64,000 nt of DNA from Clostridia bacterium (lineage in GTDB: Bacteria; Bacillota; Clostridia; Oscillospirales; CAG-272): contig JAFTOG010000005.1 of the NCBI GenBank assembly GCA_017451485.1, positions 1 through 64,000 of the forward strand, in the 5' to 3' direction. A model generated the notes under the pieces. It did not search any database. It worked only from the letters and a program-made list of their open reading frames with translations, and was not told the origin of the DNA. Below, in pieces: positions 17,478-26,388 of the stretch. How positions within the stretch are numbered: position 1 is the stretch's first letter; the number at the start of each line of letters is the position of its first letter. The position numbers were made by a program, and so were the translations under genes.

Positions 17478-18209
17478 ATGCTTGCAATATTTAAACGCGA
17501 AATGCGTTCTTATTTCACAACTGCTACCGGATATATTTTCCTTGCAGTTTCTTTGGCACTTTTGGGTGCTATGTTCGGAGCAACAACCTTTCTTCAGGCT
17601 ACCTCCGAGGCAGGTACATACTTCTTGTTCATGCTTGCTATACTCGTTATAATTCTTCCCATCCTTACAATGAAGACCTTTAGTGAGGAGAGAAGGACAA
17701 AGACCGACCAGCTTCTTCTTACAGCTCCCGTTCCGGTAACTAAGATGGTGCTTGGAAAGTATCTTGCGGCATTTACTATGTTTATGATAGTTGTTCTTTT
17801 GTCTATGCTTAACTACATTCCTCTTTCTGCATATGCAGTAGAGGATGCATACGGTTCAACATCATCCCCCAACTTTGTAATGATTCTCGGCTCTACATTT
17901 GCTATTATTTTGGTAGGTATGTGCTTTATCGCCATCGGTATGTTCATTTCCTCCCTTACAGAGAATCAGTTTGCAGCTATCGTAATTACACTCGGTGTAC
18001 TTGCGGCACTTCTTTGTATCAGCATTTTTAACAGCTTTATCTCATCCTCTGCTGTAAGAGCAATCCTTGACTGGTTCAGCGTATATAGCAGATTCTACAA
18101 TTTCACATACGGACTCTTTGACTTCGGAGCACTTATTTACTATCTCTCCGTAGCCGGAGTGTTTGTGTTCCTCACAATTCGTGTGTTTATCGCACGCAGA
18201 TTCCGCTAA
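17478..18209 (+). CDS. ABC-2 permease (GldF-like)
   Basis: 243 residues with six membrane helices and the motif PILTMKTFSEERRTKTDQLLLTAPV between helices 2 and 3, typical of GldF/NosY-type permeases. The 5-nt gap to the ATPase gene and SD AGAG...AGGA indicate the same transcript. In Bacteroidetes GldF acts with GldA and GldG; in Clostridia homologues are common and their cargo is unknown. Confidence 0.88.
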   Translation: MLAIFKREMRSYFTTATGYIFLAVSLALLGAMFGATTFLQATSEAGTYFLFMLAILVIILPILTMKTFSEERRTKTDQLLLTAPVPVTKMVLGKYLAAFTMFMIVVLLSMLNYIPLSAYAVEDAYGSTSSPNFVMILGSTFAIILVGMCFIAIGMFISSLTENQFAAIVITLGVLAALLCISIFNSFISSSAVRAILDWFSVYSRFYNFTYGLFDFGALIYYLSVAGVFVFLTIRVFIARRFR

Positions 18210-18227
18210 TCAGAAAGGAGAATGAAA

Positions 18228-19874
18228 ATGAAAAGAAGATCATTAAAGTCACTTTCTGACAAGAAAAACATTAAATACACAGGCATTAACCTTGCCTTCT
18301 GTGCCCTTGTTGTGGCATTGGTTATTATACTTAACGCAATGATAGGCGTTCTTTCCGATAAGTTCAGATGGCAGCTTGATATGACAGAAGAGGGAATCTT
18401 TACAATGTCAGACAAGATGAAGACCACTGTAGGTGAGATGTTTACCGAAAAGGATGTACAGATCGAAATTATTTTTGCAGCTCCCGAGGATGAAATCGAG
18501 GACGCATACGGAAGATCTGATACAGCCGGCTCTATCGGTTATGTATACTCCACAGCTCTTGACCTTGAAAAGGAGTTTAGTGACAATATCGAGGTAAACT
18601 GCTACGATATCGAAAAGGAATACACCTTCTATAAGGATAATTTCTACACAGATTCAGGTACAAGACTTTCCCAGAATGTAGTTATAGTAGCGAGAAAGAA
18701 TCCTAACCCCGGCACTCCCGGCACTCCCGGCTACAAGCCCTACAATGAATATAAGGTATTCCATTACCAGGCGTTCTATGCGTACGATACCAATACCGGA
18801 GATCTCTATGCGTACAACGGAGAAATGGTATTTACATCAGCGATTCTCGGTCTTGTAATGGATGAAAATCCCACAGTATACTTCACATGGCAGCACGGTG
18901 AAACATCCTTTGTAAACTGGGATAAGGACAGTGAGGCAATCGACTTTGAAAGCGTTGAGACATCAAGCGATATCAACAGCGAGGCTTTGACTCTTATCAA
19001 GATATTTGCACAGAGTGGCTACAGTGTTAAGCCCATTGACCTCTCTACAGAGAACATACCCTCCGATGCCCGTTCGATAGTAATCAATAATCCTACAAGC
19101 GATTTTTCTCCCGAGGAAACAAAGAAGCTTACTGACTACTTTAAGAGCTCAGGAACAATTTTCTGCTTTACAGATTATGATGTGGATCTCCCCAACCTTT
19201 ATGCATTTGCAGACGCTAACTGCGGTATTGAGGTTTCTCCCTCAGAATATCCTGTAAGCGATACATTGCTTGCAAGTGCTACACCCTATAAGCTCCGTGC
19301 ATTCGTTCCCGAAAATGCGGCAGCACTCTCATACTTCAAGACCCTCAGCAATGCGGCATCTGCCAAGGCTCTTATGAACAACGCCAACATTGTAACAATA
19401 AAGGACGAGTTCAAGAGTGATGAGGGATATGTGGAAAGAGAATATGTAAAGTATGTTAAGCCCCTTCTTGTAACCAGCGAAAATGCTAATTTCGGTGGGG
19501 CAAAGGGAACATACAACCTTATGACAATCACATCGGCTGTAAAAGAGGATATCCTCAATTCAACCGACGGTACAATGAATAAGAATGAATATTCATATTT
19601 TGTAATGTGTCCAAGCTCAAGCTTCGTTTCCGAGGAGGGTCTTAACAGCTCCTCCAACGCAAATAAGAAGATGATGCTTGCGTTGATACACACACTCTCC
19701 TCCAGAGAGGATACACCCTCCCTTGTTGATATTGATTTCAAGGTATTTATTGAATATGACCTCGATATTACCGCAAATCAGGCTACAGCGATGACAGTTA
19801 TTATTTCCACAGTTCTTCCTGTTGCGTTTATAATCGGTGGGGCGGTAGTAATACGCAGGAGAAAACTCAGATGA
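18228..19874 (+). CDS. GldG-like accessory protein of ABC exporter
   Basis: 548 residues from the ATG at 18228, the second of two close ATGs, because AAAGGAG (18214-18220) is 7 nt before it. N-terminal membrane helix (about 20-42), a long extracellular domain of the GldG/ABC-auxiliary type (includes TVYFTWQHGETSF and SARSIVINNPTSDFSPEETKKL), a low-complexity GTPGTPG spot near residue 163, and a C-terminal membrane helix followed by RRRKLR. Overlaps the next gene by 4 bases. Confidence 0.85.
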   Translation: MKRRSLKSLSDKKNIKYTGINLAFCALVVALVIILNAMIGVLSDKFRWQLDMTEEGIFTMSDKMKTTVGEMFTEKDVQIEIIFAAPEDEIEDAYGRSDTAGSIGYVYSTALDLEKEFSDNIEVNCYDIEKEYTFYKDNFYTDSGTRLSQNVVIVARKNPNPGTPGTPGYKPYNEYKVFHYQAFYAYDTNTGDLYAYNGEMVFTSAILGLVMDENPTVYFTWQHGETSFVNWDKDSEAIDFESVETSSDINSEALTLIKIFAQSGYSVKPIDLSTENIPSDARSIVINNPTSDFSPEETKKLTDYFKSSGTIFCFTDYDVDLPNLYAFADANCGIEVSPSEYPVSDTLLASATPYKLRAFVPENAAALSYFKTLSNAASAKALMNNANIVTIKDEFKSDEGYVEREYVKYVKPLLVTSENANFGGAKGTYNLMTITSAVKEDILNSTDGTMNKNEYSYFVMCPSSSFVSEEGLNSSSNANKKMMLALIHTLSSREDTPSLVDIDFKVFIEYDLDITANQATAMTVIISTVLPVAFIIGGAVVIRRRKLR

Positions 19875-21676
19875 CAAAAAGGAATAACAAAGTAATACTT
19901 ATCACCATGGCTGTCCTTCTGGTGGCGTTAGTGGTAGTATATTTCGTTGTAATAGCACCTCTTCTCGAGCCTGAAACAGAAGCTCCTACTCCTCAGGACG
20001 GAGAGGGAATTATCAACAACAGCCTTACTATTTACGATCCCATTGACGAAAGTCAGCTAATATCCATTAAAGTTAAAAACACTAAGGGCGAATATACCTT
20101 TAAGCGTGTAGAACAAACAGTGGATAATGAAAAGACAATGGTAACAGTTATCGACGGATATGAGGATCTTATATTTGATGAATCCTACTATGCATATCTT
20201 CGTAACTATGCCCTGACACCTATTACTGTACAGAACCAGGTATACAGAGACTGTACGCCCGAGCAGATGGCAGAATACGGTGTAACAGCCGACACATGTC
20301 AGGCTACAATGACTGTAACCTATAAGGATGCAAACGATGCTGTAAAGACACACACCTTAAGGATCGGACACAAGGCATTTACTGCCAGTGCCACCTTCTA
20401 TGTTGCTCTTGACGGAAGAAATCATGTATATAGATTCTCCGCAGCAGCAGAGGGCTCCATCCTTATTCCAATTACAGATTATATTTCCCCGATTATCTAC
20501 ATGGGATATTCCTCATCTGCCGAGGCTATGATCGATATAAGAACCTTCTATATCTCCGAGGGCAAGATGAACAGCATGAGCACAATGAGACCCATTATCG
20601 CACTCCAGGGTGAGCAGATAGAGGATGAAGAGGGAGTGCTCAGCACGGATTATATAGTGCACATTATCAAAAACGGACAGTATCTTAAGAGTACAGCGGC
20701 AGACTATGAATATTCTCAGAATGCTCTTGCAATTTTCTATACCAACTTCCTTGGTGACAAGGTAGTGGCTATAGAGCCGGATGAGGCTATGCTTGACGAG
20801 TACGGCTTGGGCAAGACAGACGATGTATTCTGGGTAACAGCCGACTCCCATACATCAGGAGTTGACCTTCCTTACTTCTTCATCAGCCAGGCAATATACA
20901 GTGAAGAGGATGAGCAGAATTACTATTATGCTGTTGCAAAGCAGTCCGATATAAATCTTCTTATAAGAATTCCCGAGGCTGCATTTATTCCTCAGGATCA
21001 GTTTAAGGATGTTGAATCCGTTGTATTCGATGACGGTAAATCCATTAACTGGGCTGCAACAAATACTATCGGTGCAGGTCTTAGTGAGGCACTCCGTCCC
21101 GACGGAACAAAGTATCTCGGTGTTGCATCCGTTACTATAAAGGTTCCCACATCTGTATATCAGTACGGCGAGGAGACCTTCTACATTAACTATGTACACG
21201 ATGCAAAGGCAGATGCTGATATTCTTAAGGTAACCTCCAAGAGTGGAAGATACACAGATACCAGCGACGCAAGACATAAGCCCTTCAACCAGCTTTACTT
21301 CACACTTGTATCATATCCTCTTGCATCAAGATACAATGAGCTTGATAATGATACGATTGAAGAAATTTTGGCAAATCCCAATAATATGCTCTACACCCTT
21401 GAGGTAATTCTCAACCCTGCAGAGGGAGAGACCGCAGGAAAGGTACAGAGATTTGAGTACTATAAGATCAACGCATCCGATGCGTACAGCTCCGAATATG
21501 TTATACTTCATGTAACAGAGGGCTACTACAAGGACGGTGTATTTGTTGAATCCGAGGAATCAGCAAGAAAGTCCCTGTCACAGAAGACAGTATTCGATAC
21601 CACAAGAGCGCAGGTAACGGACTATATTTACAGAGATTTTATTGCTCTTATGAAGGGTGAGCTTGAGGTAGCTTAA
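19871..21676 (+). CDS. DUF4340-domain protein of the ABC exporter operon
   Basis: 601 residues. N-terminal membrane helix (about 10-32) followed by an Asp/Glu/Tyr-rich extracellular region with two DUF4340-like units (ISIKVKNTKGEYTFKRVE near 58-75 and a repeat after about residue 230). DUF4340 proteins regularly follow GldG genes; they are thought to be accessory parts of the exporter (inference from context). ATGA overlap with the GldG-like gene; terminator at 21684. Confidence 0.85.
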   Translation: MTKRNNKVILITMAVLLVALVVVYFVVIAPLLEPETEAPTPQDGEGIINNSLTIYDPIDESQLISIKVKNTKGEYTFKRVEQTVDNEKTMVTVIDGYEDLIFDESYYAYLRNYALTPITVQNQVYRDCTPEQMAEYGVTADTCQATMTVTYKDANDAVKTHTLRIGHKAFTASATFYVALDGRNHVYRFSAAAEGSILIPITDYISPIIYMGYSSSAEAMIDIRTFYISEGKMNSMSTMRPIIALQGEQIEDEEGVLSTDYIVHIIKNGQYLKSTAADYEYSQNALAIFYTNFLGDKVVAIEPDEAMLDEYGLGKTDDVFWVTADSHTSGVDLPYFFISQAIYSEEDEQNYYYAVAKQSDINLLIRIPEAAFIPQDQFKDVESVVFDDGKSINWAATNTIGAGLSEALRPDGTKYLGVASVTIKVPTSVYQYGEETFYINYVHDAKADADILKVTSKSGRYTDTSDARHKPFNQLYFTLVSYPLASRYNELDNDTIEEILANPNNMLYTLEVILNPAEGETAGKVQRFEYYKINASDAYSSEYVILHVTEGYYKDGVFVESEESARKSLSQKTVFDTTRAQVTDYIYRDFIALMKGELEVA

Positions 21677-21683
21677 TTTTCAA

Positions 21684-21718
21684 ACAAGCTCGGTGTTATA
21701 CGCACCGAGCTTGTAAAA
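21684..21718 (+). terminator. Terminator of the ABC exporter operon
   Basis: 12-bp stem ACAAGCTCGGTG/CACCGAGCTTGT with a 7-nt loop; short AT tail. Confidence 0.75.
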
Positions 21719-21789
21719 TACAATCATTGGTAAGCGAATAAGGTGCAGAAAATAAAATACAAAACCGATAGGTTTGAAAAGGAGAAAAA

Positions 21790-24126
21790 ATGGAATATAA
21801 ATACGGTTATTTTAATGCGTCAGGCGATGAATTTATAATTACTTCTCCCGCCACACCCCGTCCCTTTGACAATTTTCTTTTCAACGATTCCTGCTATGCA
21901 AATGTTCATCAGACAGGTATAGGATGCTTTGACTACCAGATAGACGGTAAGGAGGGTATCCAGCTTTATACAGGCGTTGGCCGTATCTGTGACTATGATG
22001 TATTTGGCAAGGATCATCTTTACAACAGACTTGTTTACATAAGAGACAACGAAACGGGTGAGTTCTGGACATTGAACTGGGAGCCTGTTTGTCACCCCTA
22101 CCAGTCCTATAAATGTGTACAGGGCATGGGCTATACAGAAATTGAAAATAAGACCTGTGATACAACAGCAAAAATGAGAATTTTCGTTCCCGTAGGTAAG
22201 GATGCCTGCGAGATCTGGAAGCTTTCCTTTAAGAACGACGGAGCAAAGAAGCGTTCTTATTCCATATTCACATACAGCCAGATTCAGTTTAAGTTTAAGT
22301 GGGGCTTCGACAGCTACGGTGACACCTTCTACCGTGCTACACGCTTTGATGAGGGAGAAAATACCTTCTATATGACAAAGCATCCCTTTATTAAGCCTCA
22401 TAACTATCTTACAGCCTTTATGATCGCAGATAAAAAGATCGTAGGCTCCGACGGATGCCAGAATGTGTTTGTCGGTGATTACGGAACACTTTCTGCTCCC
22501 CAGGTTGTAAGAGAGGGTAAGGCGAGAAACTCCATCGGCTCTGCTAACGCAACGATCTGCTCTATGCAGTTTGACCTTGAGCTTAACGCAGGAGAAGAGC
22601 AAGATATAAGCCTCGTTCTCGGTATCGGAGAGTGTGAAAATGACTCCAAGTACTATAAGGAAAAATATCTTGCAAATCAGGATAAGTACTTTGATGAGGT
22701 TAAATCCTATTACAAGGCACTTTACACACAGAATCATATTACCACAGAGGACAATCATCTTGACCGTCTTATCAACTTCTGGGGCAAGCACGCTACCAAC
22801 TTTGGTGCCACATGGTGCCGTTGGGGATATAACGGATACCGTGATATCGTACAGCACGGCTTTGGCGTAGTTGCCTTCAAGACAGACAGAACAAGAGAGA
22901 TTCTTAAGGAGGCAGTTGCTAATCAGTATTCAAGCGGTATGGCTGTTCGTGGCTGGAATCCCGTTGATACAAAGGCATACTCCGACTCAGCCCTCTGGCT
23001 TGAATTTACACTTACAGCATATCTCCGTGAGACCGGTGATATTGACTTCTTAAACGAGGTAGTTCCCTTCAGAGATGAGGGAGAGGCTACAATCCTCGGT
23101 CATATGGACAGAGCACTCAACTTCCTTGAGTCCAATAAGGGTGAGCATGATCTTCTCCTTATCAAGTTCGGTGACTGGAATGACTCCCTTACCGGCGTAG
23201 GTAAGGAGGGTAAGGGCGAGAGTGTATGGCTTTCCATTGCTTACGCACAGGCACTTCTTGAAATGGCAGAGCTTGCTAAGTTTATGAAGGATGAGGCTAA
23301 GGAAAAGGATTACCTTGCAAGACGGGAGGCTATCGTTAAGGCAATTAACGCAAATGCCTGGGATGGAGAATGGTATCGCCGTTGCTACACAGACGCAGGT
23401 AAGCCCCTCGGCTCCAACGAAAATAAATACGCTAAGATGTTTATGGAGCCTCAGTGCTGGTCGCTTATTTCCGGCGTAGCAAGTGAGGAGAGAGCTGCTA
23501 CTCTTATCAATGCTATGGATGAGCATATGGCAACACCCGTTGGATATATGCTTCTTACACCCTCCTATAAGGAGTTCGATTCCACAATCGGCAGAATTTC
23601 CTCTATGGAGCCCGGAATCTGTGAGAACGGTACAATCTACTCCCATACAAACATCTGGATGATTCTCGGACTTCTTAAGTACGGCAAGGCAGATCTTGCA
23701 TACAATCTCTTTAAGAAGATAGCTCCCGGCTATATTGAGGGCGACAATGCAGAAATCAAGAATAAGTGCTTGCCCTTTATGTTTGCTAACTGCTATCTCG
23801 GTCCTGAGCATAAGAACAGTGCATTCCAGATGGAATACAGCTGGATTACAGGCTCTGTTGCTTGGTATACAAACACAATGGAAAGCTATATGATGGGTAT
23901 CCGCGCAACCTATGAGGGACTCGTGGTAGATCCTCACCTTCCCTTTGCAAAGGGTACTATGAAGCGTAGCTTCCGTGGAGCAACATACAATATTACAATC
24001 GATAACCCCGATGTTAAGTACAAGGATATTACAGTATCTGTAGTAGTTGACGGTAAGGCTATCGACGGCAATGTGATCCCTGCTTTTGCAGACGGAGAGC
24101 ACGATGTTAAGGTTGTGATTAAGTAA
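21790..24126 (+). CDS. GH94 glycoside phosphorylase (cellobiose/chitobiose phosphorylase family)
   Basis: 778 residues, full length for GH94. The N-terminus (YKYGYFNASGDEFIITSPATPRPFDNF) and the linker WCRWGYNGYRDIVQ are family marks. The catalytic-acid motif GDWND lies near residue 462 and the phosphate-binding region includes MEYSWITGSVAWY. The enzyme splits a beta-linked disaccharide with phosphate to a sugar-1-phosphate. Which disaccharide (cellobiose, chitobiose, laminaribiose, 1,2-beta-glucan) cannot be read off. SD AAAAGGAG precedes the ATG. Cytosolic; no signal peptide. Confidence 0.92.
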   Translation: MEYKYGYFNASGDEFIITSPATPRPFDNFLFNDSCYANVHQTGIGCFDYQIDGKEGIQLYTGVGRICDYDVFGKDHLYNRLVYIRDNETGEFWTLNWEPVCHPYQSYKCVQGMGYTEIENKTCDTTAKMRIFVPVGKDACEIWKLSFKNDGAKKRSYSIFTYSQIQFKFKWGFDSYGDTFYRATRFDEGENTFYMTKHPFIKPHNYLTAFMIADKKIVGSDGCQNVFVGDYGTLSAPQVVREGKARNSIGSANATICSMQFDLELNAGEEQDISLVLGIGECENDSKYYKEKYLANQDKYFDEVKSYYKALYTQNHITTEDNHLDRLINFWGKHATNFGATWCRWGYNGYRDIVQHGFGVVAFKTDRTREILKEAVANQYSSGMAVRGWNPVDTKAYSDSALWLEFTLTAYLRETGDIDFLNEVVPFRDEGEATILGHMDRALNFLESNKGEHDLLLIKFGDWNDSLTGVGKEGKGESVWLSIAYAQALLEMAELAKFMKDEAKEKDYLARREAIVKAINANAWDGEWYRRCYTDAGKPLGSNENKYAKMFMEPQCWSLISGVASEERAATLINAMDEHMATPVGYMLLTPSYKEFDSTIGRISSMEPGICENGTIYSHTNIWMILGLLKYGKADLAYNLFKKIAPGYIEGDNAEIKNKCLPFMFANCYLGPEHKNSAFQMEYSWITGSVAWYTNTMESYMMGIRATYEGLVVDPHLPFAKGTMKRSFRGATYNITIDNPDVKYKDITVSVVVDGKAIDGNVIPAFADGEHDVKVVIK

Positions 24127-24130
24127 TAAT

Positions 24131-24163
24131 AAAAGGCTTTCGCAAAATGCGAAAGCCTTTTTG
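24131..24163 (+). terminator. Terminator of GH94 gene
   Basis: 13-bp stem AAAGGCTTTCGCA/TGCGAAAGCCTTT followed by TTTTTG. Confidence 0.85.
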
Positions 24164-24177
24164 ATTTTGGTATATCC

Positions 24178-24240
24178 GTCAATGCTTAGGTCTATGTACA
24201 AAGATGAAATGCTTCCCCTAAAATGGGGGAGTATTTTCAG
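24178..24240. repeat. Dispersed repeat with variable hairpin, copy C
   Basis: More diverged relative of the copies at 81 and 11159: CAATGCTTAGGTCTATG...GAAATGC, then a CCCC...GGGG hairpin and GTATTTTC. It touches the stop codon of the rhamnosidase gene. Confidence 0.4.
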
Positions 24241-26387
24241 AATATGTAGGTGCCCTTAGGTACTCTGTGTTCCTTGCCTTCAATTATAATGGTAGCAGGA
24301 ACGGGAGTTATAATTTCATAGCGTATTTTACCCTCGAAATGATACCATTTTGATGAAACAGTGCCATGGCGTGTCTCTATTTTTGCACTCAGGTGGTCAA
24401 GCTTATCTGTGGGAATGGGAGAAATAACAACCTCCTCAAAGCCCGGCTTTTCCTCAACGGTGTGGATTCCACAGGCCTCCATATATACCCAATCCGCTAC
24501 ACTTCCGTAGGCGTAATGGTTAAAGGAATTCATATTCTTTGACCAGAACTCACCCTTTTCGTTCTTTCCGTCCCAATGCTCCCAAATAGTGGTTGCACCT
24601 TGCTTTACGGAATATAGCCATGAGGGAAACTCCTCCTGCAAAAGAAGATCGTAGGCAACCTCGGCATATCCGTTTTGCGACAGGGCGTGGAGAATATATG
24701 GGGTACCCACAAAGCCTGTTTTGAGCCTGTTTCCGTTTTCCTTTATCATAGTGGCAAGCTGCTTTGCAACAGCAATCTTATTCTCGGCTATATCAAAATA
24801 CAGTGCCAAGGCACACTCGGTCTGTGTTTTATATTCCTTAAAGGTCTCACGGATTTTTTCTACTATTTTTTTGTGCAGTTTTTCATATTTATCTACACGC
24901 CTGCCAAGTATTTTACCTGCTTTTGCAACAAGGAGGGTAGAATGGGCATAGAAAACGGAGGCAATAAAATCCTCGTTTGAGGATCCACGGTAGCTCCCTG
25001 CCGGTGCGTCAAGTCCCAGCCAGTCGCCGAATTGCTCACATCCTGCCCACAGATATTTTTCCTTAGTATGCTCGGTGATATATTTTATATATCTGCACAT
25101 AGAGGTATACTGACGGGCGAGTATCTCTTTATTGCCGTAGGTAAGATACAGCTGGTAGGGAATAATGGTAGAGGAATCTCCCCATACGGCTCCGCTATGC
25201 TCAGCTGTGGACCAATCCCAACAGATTGTCTGGGGAATAATGTGGGGGATGTGTCCGTTTTTCTCTTGATCAAGCTTAAGGTCGGTAAGCCATTTTATAA
25301 AAAATTTTTCCACATCATAGTTATATGTGGCAGTCCTTGAAAAGACGGTTGCATCTCCTGTCCAGCCCTGTCTTTCATCCCTTTGAGGGCAATCTGTGGG
25401 CACATCGAGAAAATTACCCTTTTGTCCCCATATTATATTGGAAAAGAGCCGGTTAAGCAAGGGACTGGAGCTTTCAAGATAGCCCGTCCTTTTTATATCT
25501 GAGTGGAGCACAATTGCTTTGATATTAGACGCTGTTATCTCACAGGGGAACTCCTCTATTTTTATATATCGAAATCCCCAGAAGGCAAGCTTGGGCTTAT
25601 ATACATTATGTCCCTCATGGCAGGTATACTCAAAGCGAGCCTTGGCATCACGGTAATTTTCATTGTAGAAATTGCCATCCCTGTCAAGAACCTCACATAC
25701 GGAAAGAGCGATTCTGTCACCACGGTGGGCATCTGCCTCGATTTCAAAATATCCTGTCATATTCTGACCGAAATCAATTAGCCTATCACCGTTTTTGGCA
25801 GTAAAAATGCATAACGGTCTTAAAATTTCCTGTTCTTTTACATAAACACCCTGTTGCTTTACCACAGTGACGGCAGGAGGATTATCGTAAATCCTTGCGT
25901 TTACATAGTTGTCCTCATAATTTGCGTCCACTATTTCTCCGTCATAAAGCTCAGCATAACGGATCTTATCTCTTTTGACAAGCCAGCTTTCATCGGTTAC
26001 AATTGTCTTACTTGTGCCGTCGGTAAAGAGAATATCTATTTTTGCCTTAAGGGCCTTTTTCTTTTCAGGTCCACCCTCATCGGTGCCGAAGTTTATTTTG
26101 CCCTTATACCAGCCCTCGGCGACAGAAACGGAAAGAGCCGAGCCCTTGTTTATCATTCTTGTAATATCATAGGTCTGATATTGGACTCTTTTCCTTGATG
26201 TAAAGCCCGGTGCTAATATGAAATCTCCGACACGGGCACCGTCAATCTCGGCGTAATACACACCGAGAGAGGTAATATGAAGAGTAGCCCTTTTTATCTC
26301 CCTTGCAAAAGCAAGCTCCCTTTTGAAGCATACAGCCTCGTAGAGCTTATTTTCGGGATGTAATATCCATTTTGCATTTTTCAGCAT
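24237..26387 (-). CDS. GH78 alpha-L-rhamnosidase
   Basis: 716 residues without a signal peptide, so cytoplasmic. N-terminal beta domains (ATLHITSLGVYYAEIDGARVGDFILAPGFTS...YQTYDITRM and a GWYKGK motif) precede the (alpha/alpha)6 barrel with LDVPTDCPQRDERQGWTGDA near residue 335, which includes the catalytic acid Glu. C-terminal beta domain ends with KGTYIF. It releases L-rhamnose from plant glycosides or polysaccharides. Starts one base after the mfd stop (TAATATG), so it appears to be translated from the mfd transcript; this pairing is unusual. Confidence 0.9.
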   Translation of the reverse strand: MLKNAKWILHPENKLYEAVCFKRELAFAREIKRATLHITSLGVYYAEIDGARVGDFILAPGFTSRKRVQYQTYDITRMINKGSALSVSVAEGWYKGKINFGTDEGGPEKKKALKAKIDILFTDGTSKTIVTDESWLVKRDKIRYAELYDGEIVDANYEDNYVNARIYDNPPAVTVVKQQGVYVKEQEILRPLCIFTAKNGDRLIDFGQNMTGYFEIEADAHRGDRIALSVCEVLDRDGNFYNENYRDAKARFEYTCHEGHNVYKPKLAFWGFRYIKIEEFPCEITASNIKAIVLHSDIKRTGYLESSSPLLNRLFSNIIWGQKGNFLDVPTDCPQRDERQGWTGDATVFSRTATYNYDVEKFFIKWLTDLKLDQEKNGHIPHIIPQTICWDWSTAEHSGAVWGDSSTIIPYQLYLTYGNKEILARQYTSMCRYIKYITEHTKEKYLWAGCEQFGDWLGLDAPAGSYRGSSNEDFIASVFYAHSTLLVAKAGKILGRRVDKYEKLHKKIVEKIRETFKEYKTQTECALALYFDIAENKIAVAKQLATMIKENGNRLKTGFVGTPYILHALSQNGYAEVAYDLLLQEEFPSWLYSVKQGATTIWEHWDGKNEKGEFWSKNMNSFNHYAYGSVADWVYMEACGIHTVEEKPGFEEVVISPIPTDKLDHLSAKIETRHGTVSSKWYHFEGKIRYEIITPVPATIIIEGKEHRVPKGTYIF

Positions 26388-26388
26388 A

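Noticed and set aside
21820-24201. Long open frames on the minus strand opposite the GH94 gene (about 345 and 383 codons)
   Set aside because: They mirror the codon bias of the clear plus-strand phosphorylase, lack SD sites and encode Cys/Leu-rich low-plausibility proteins.
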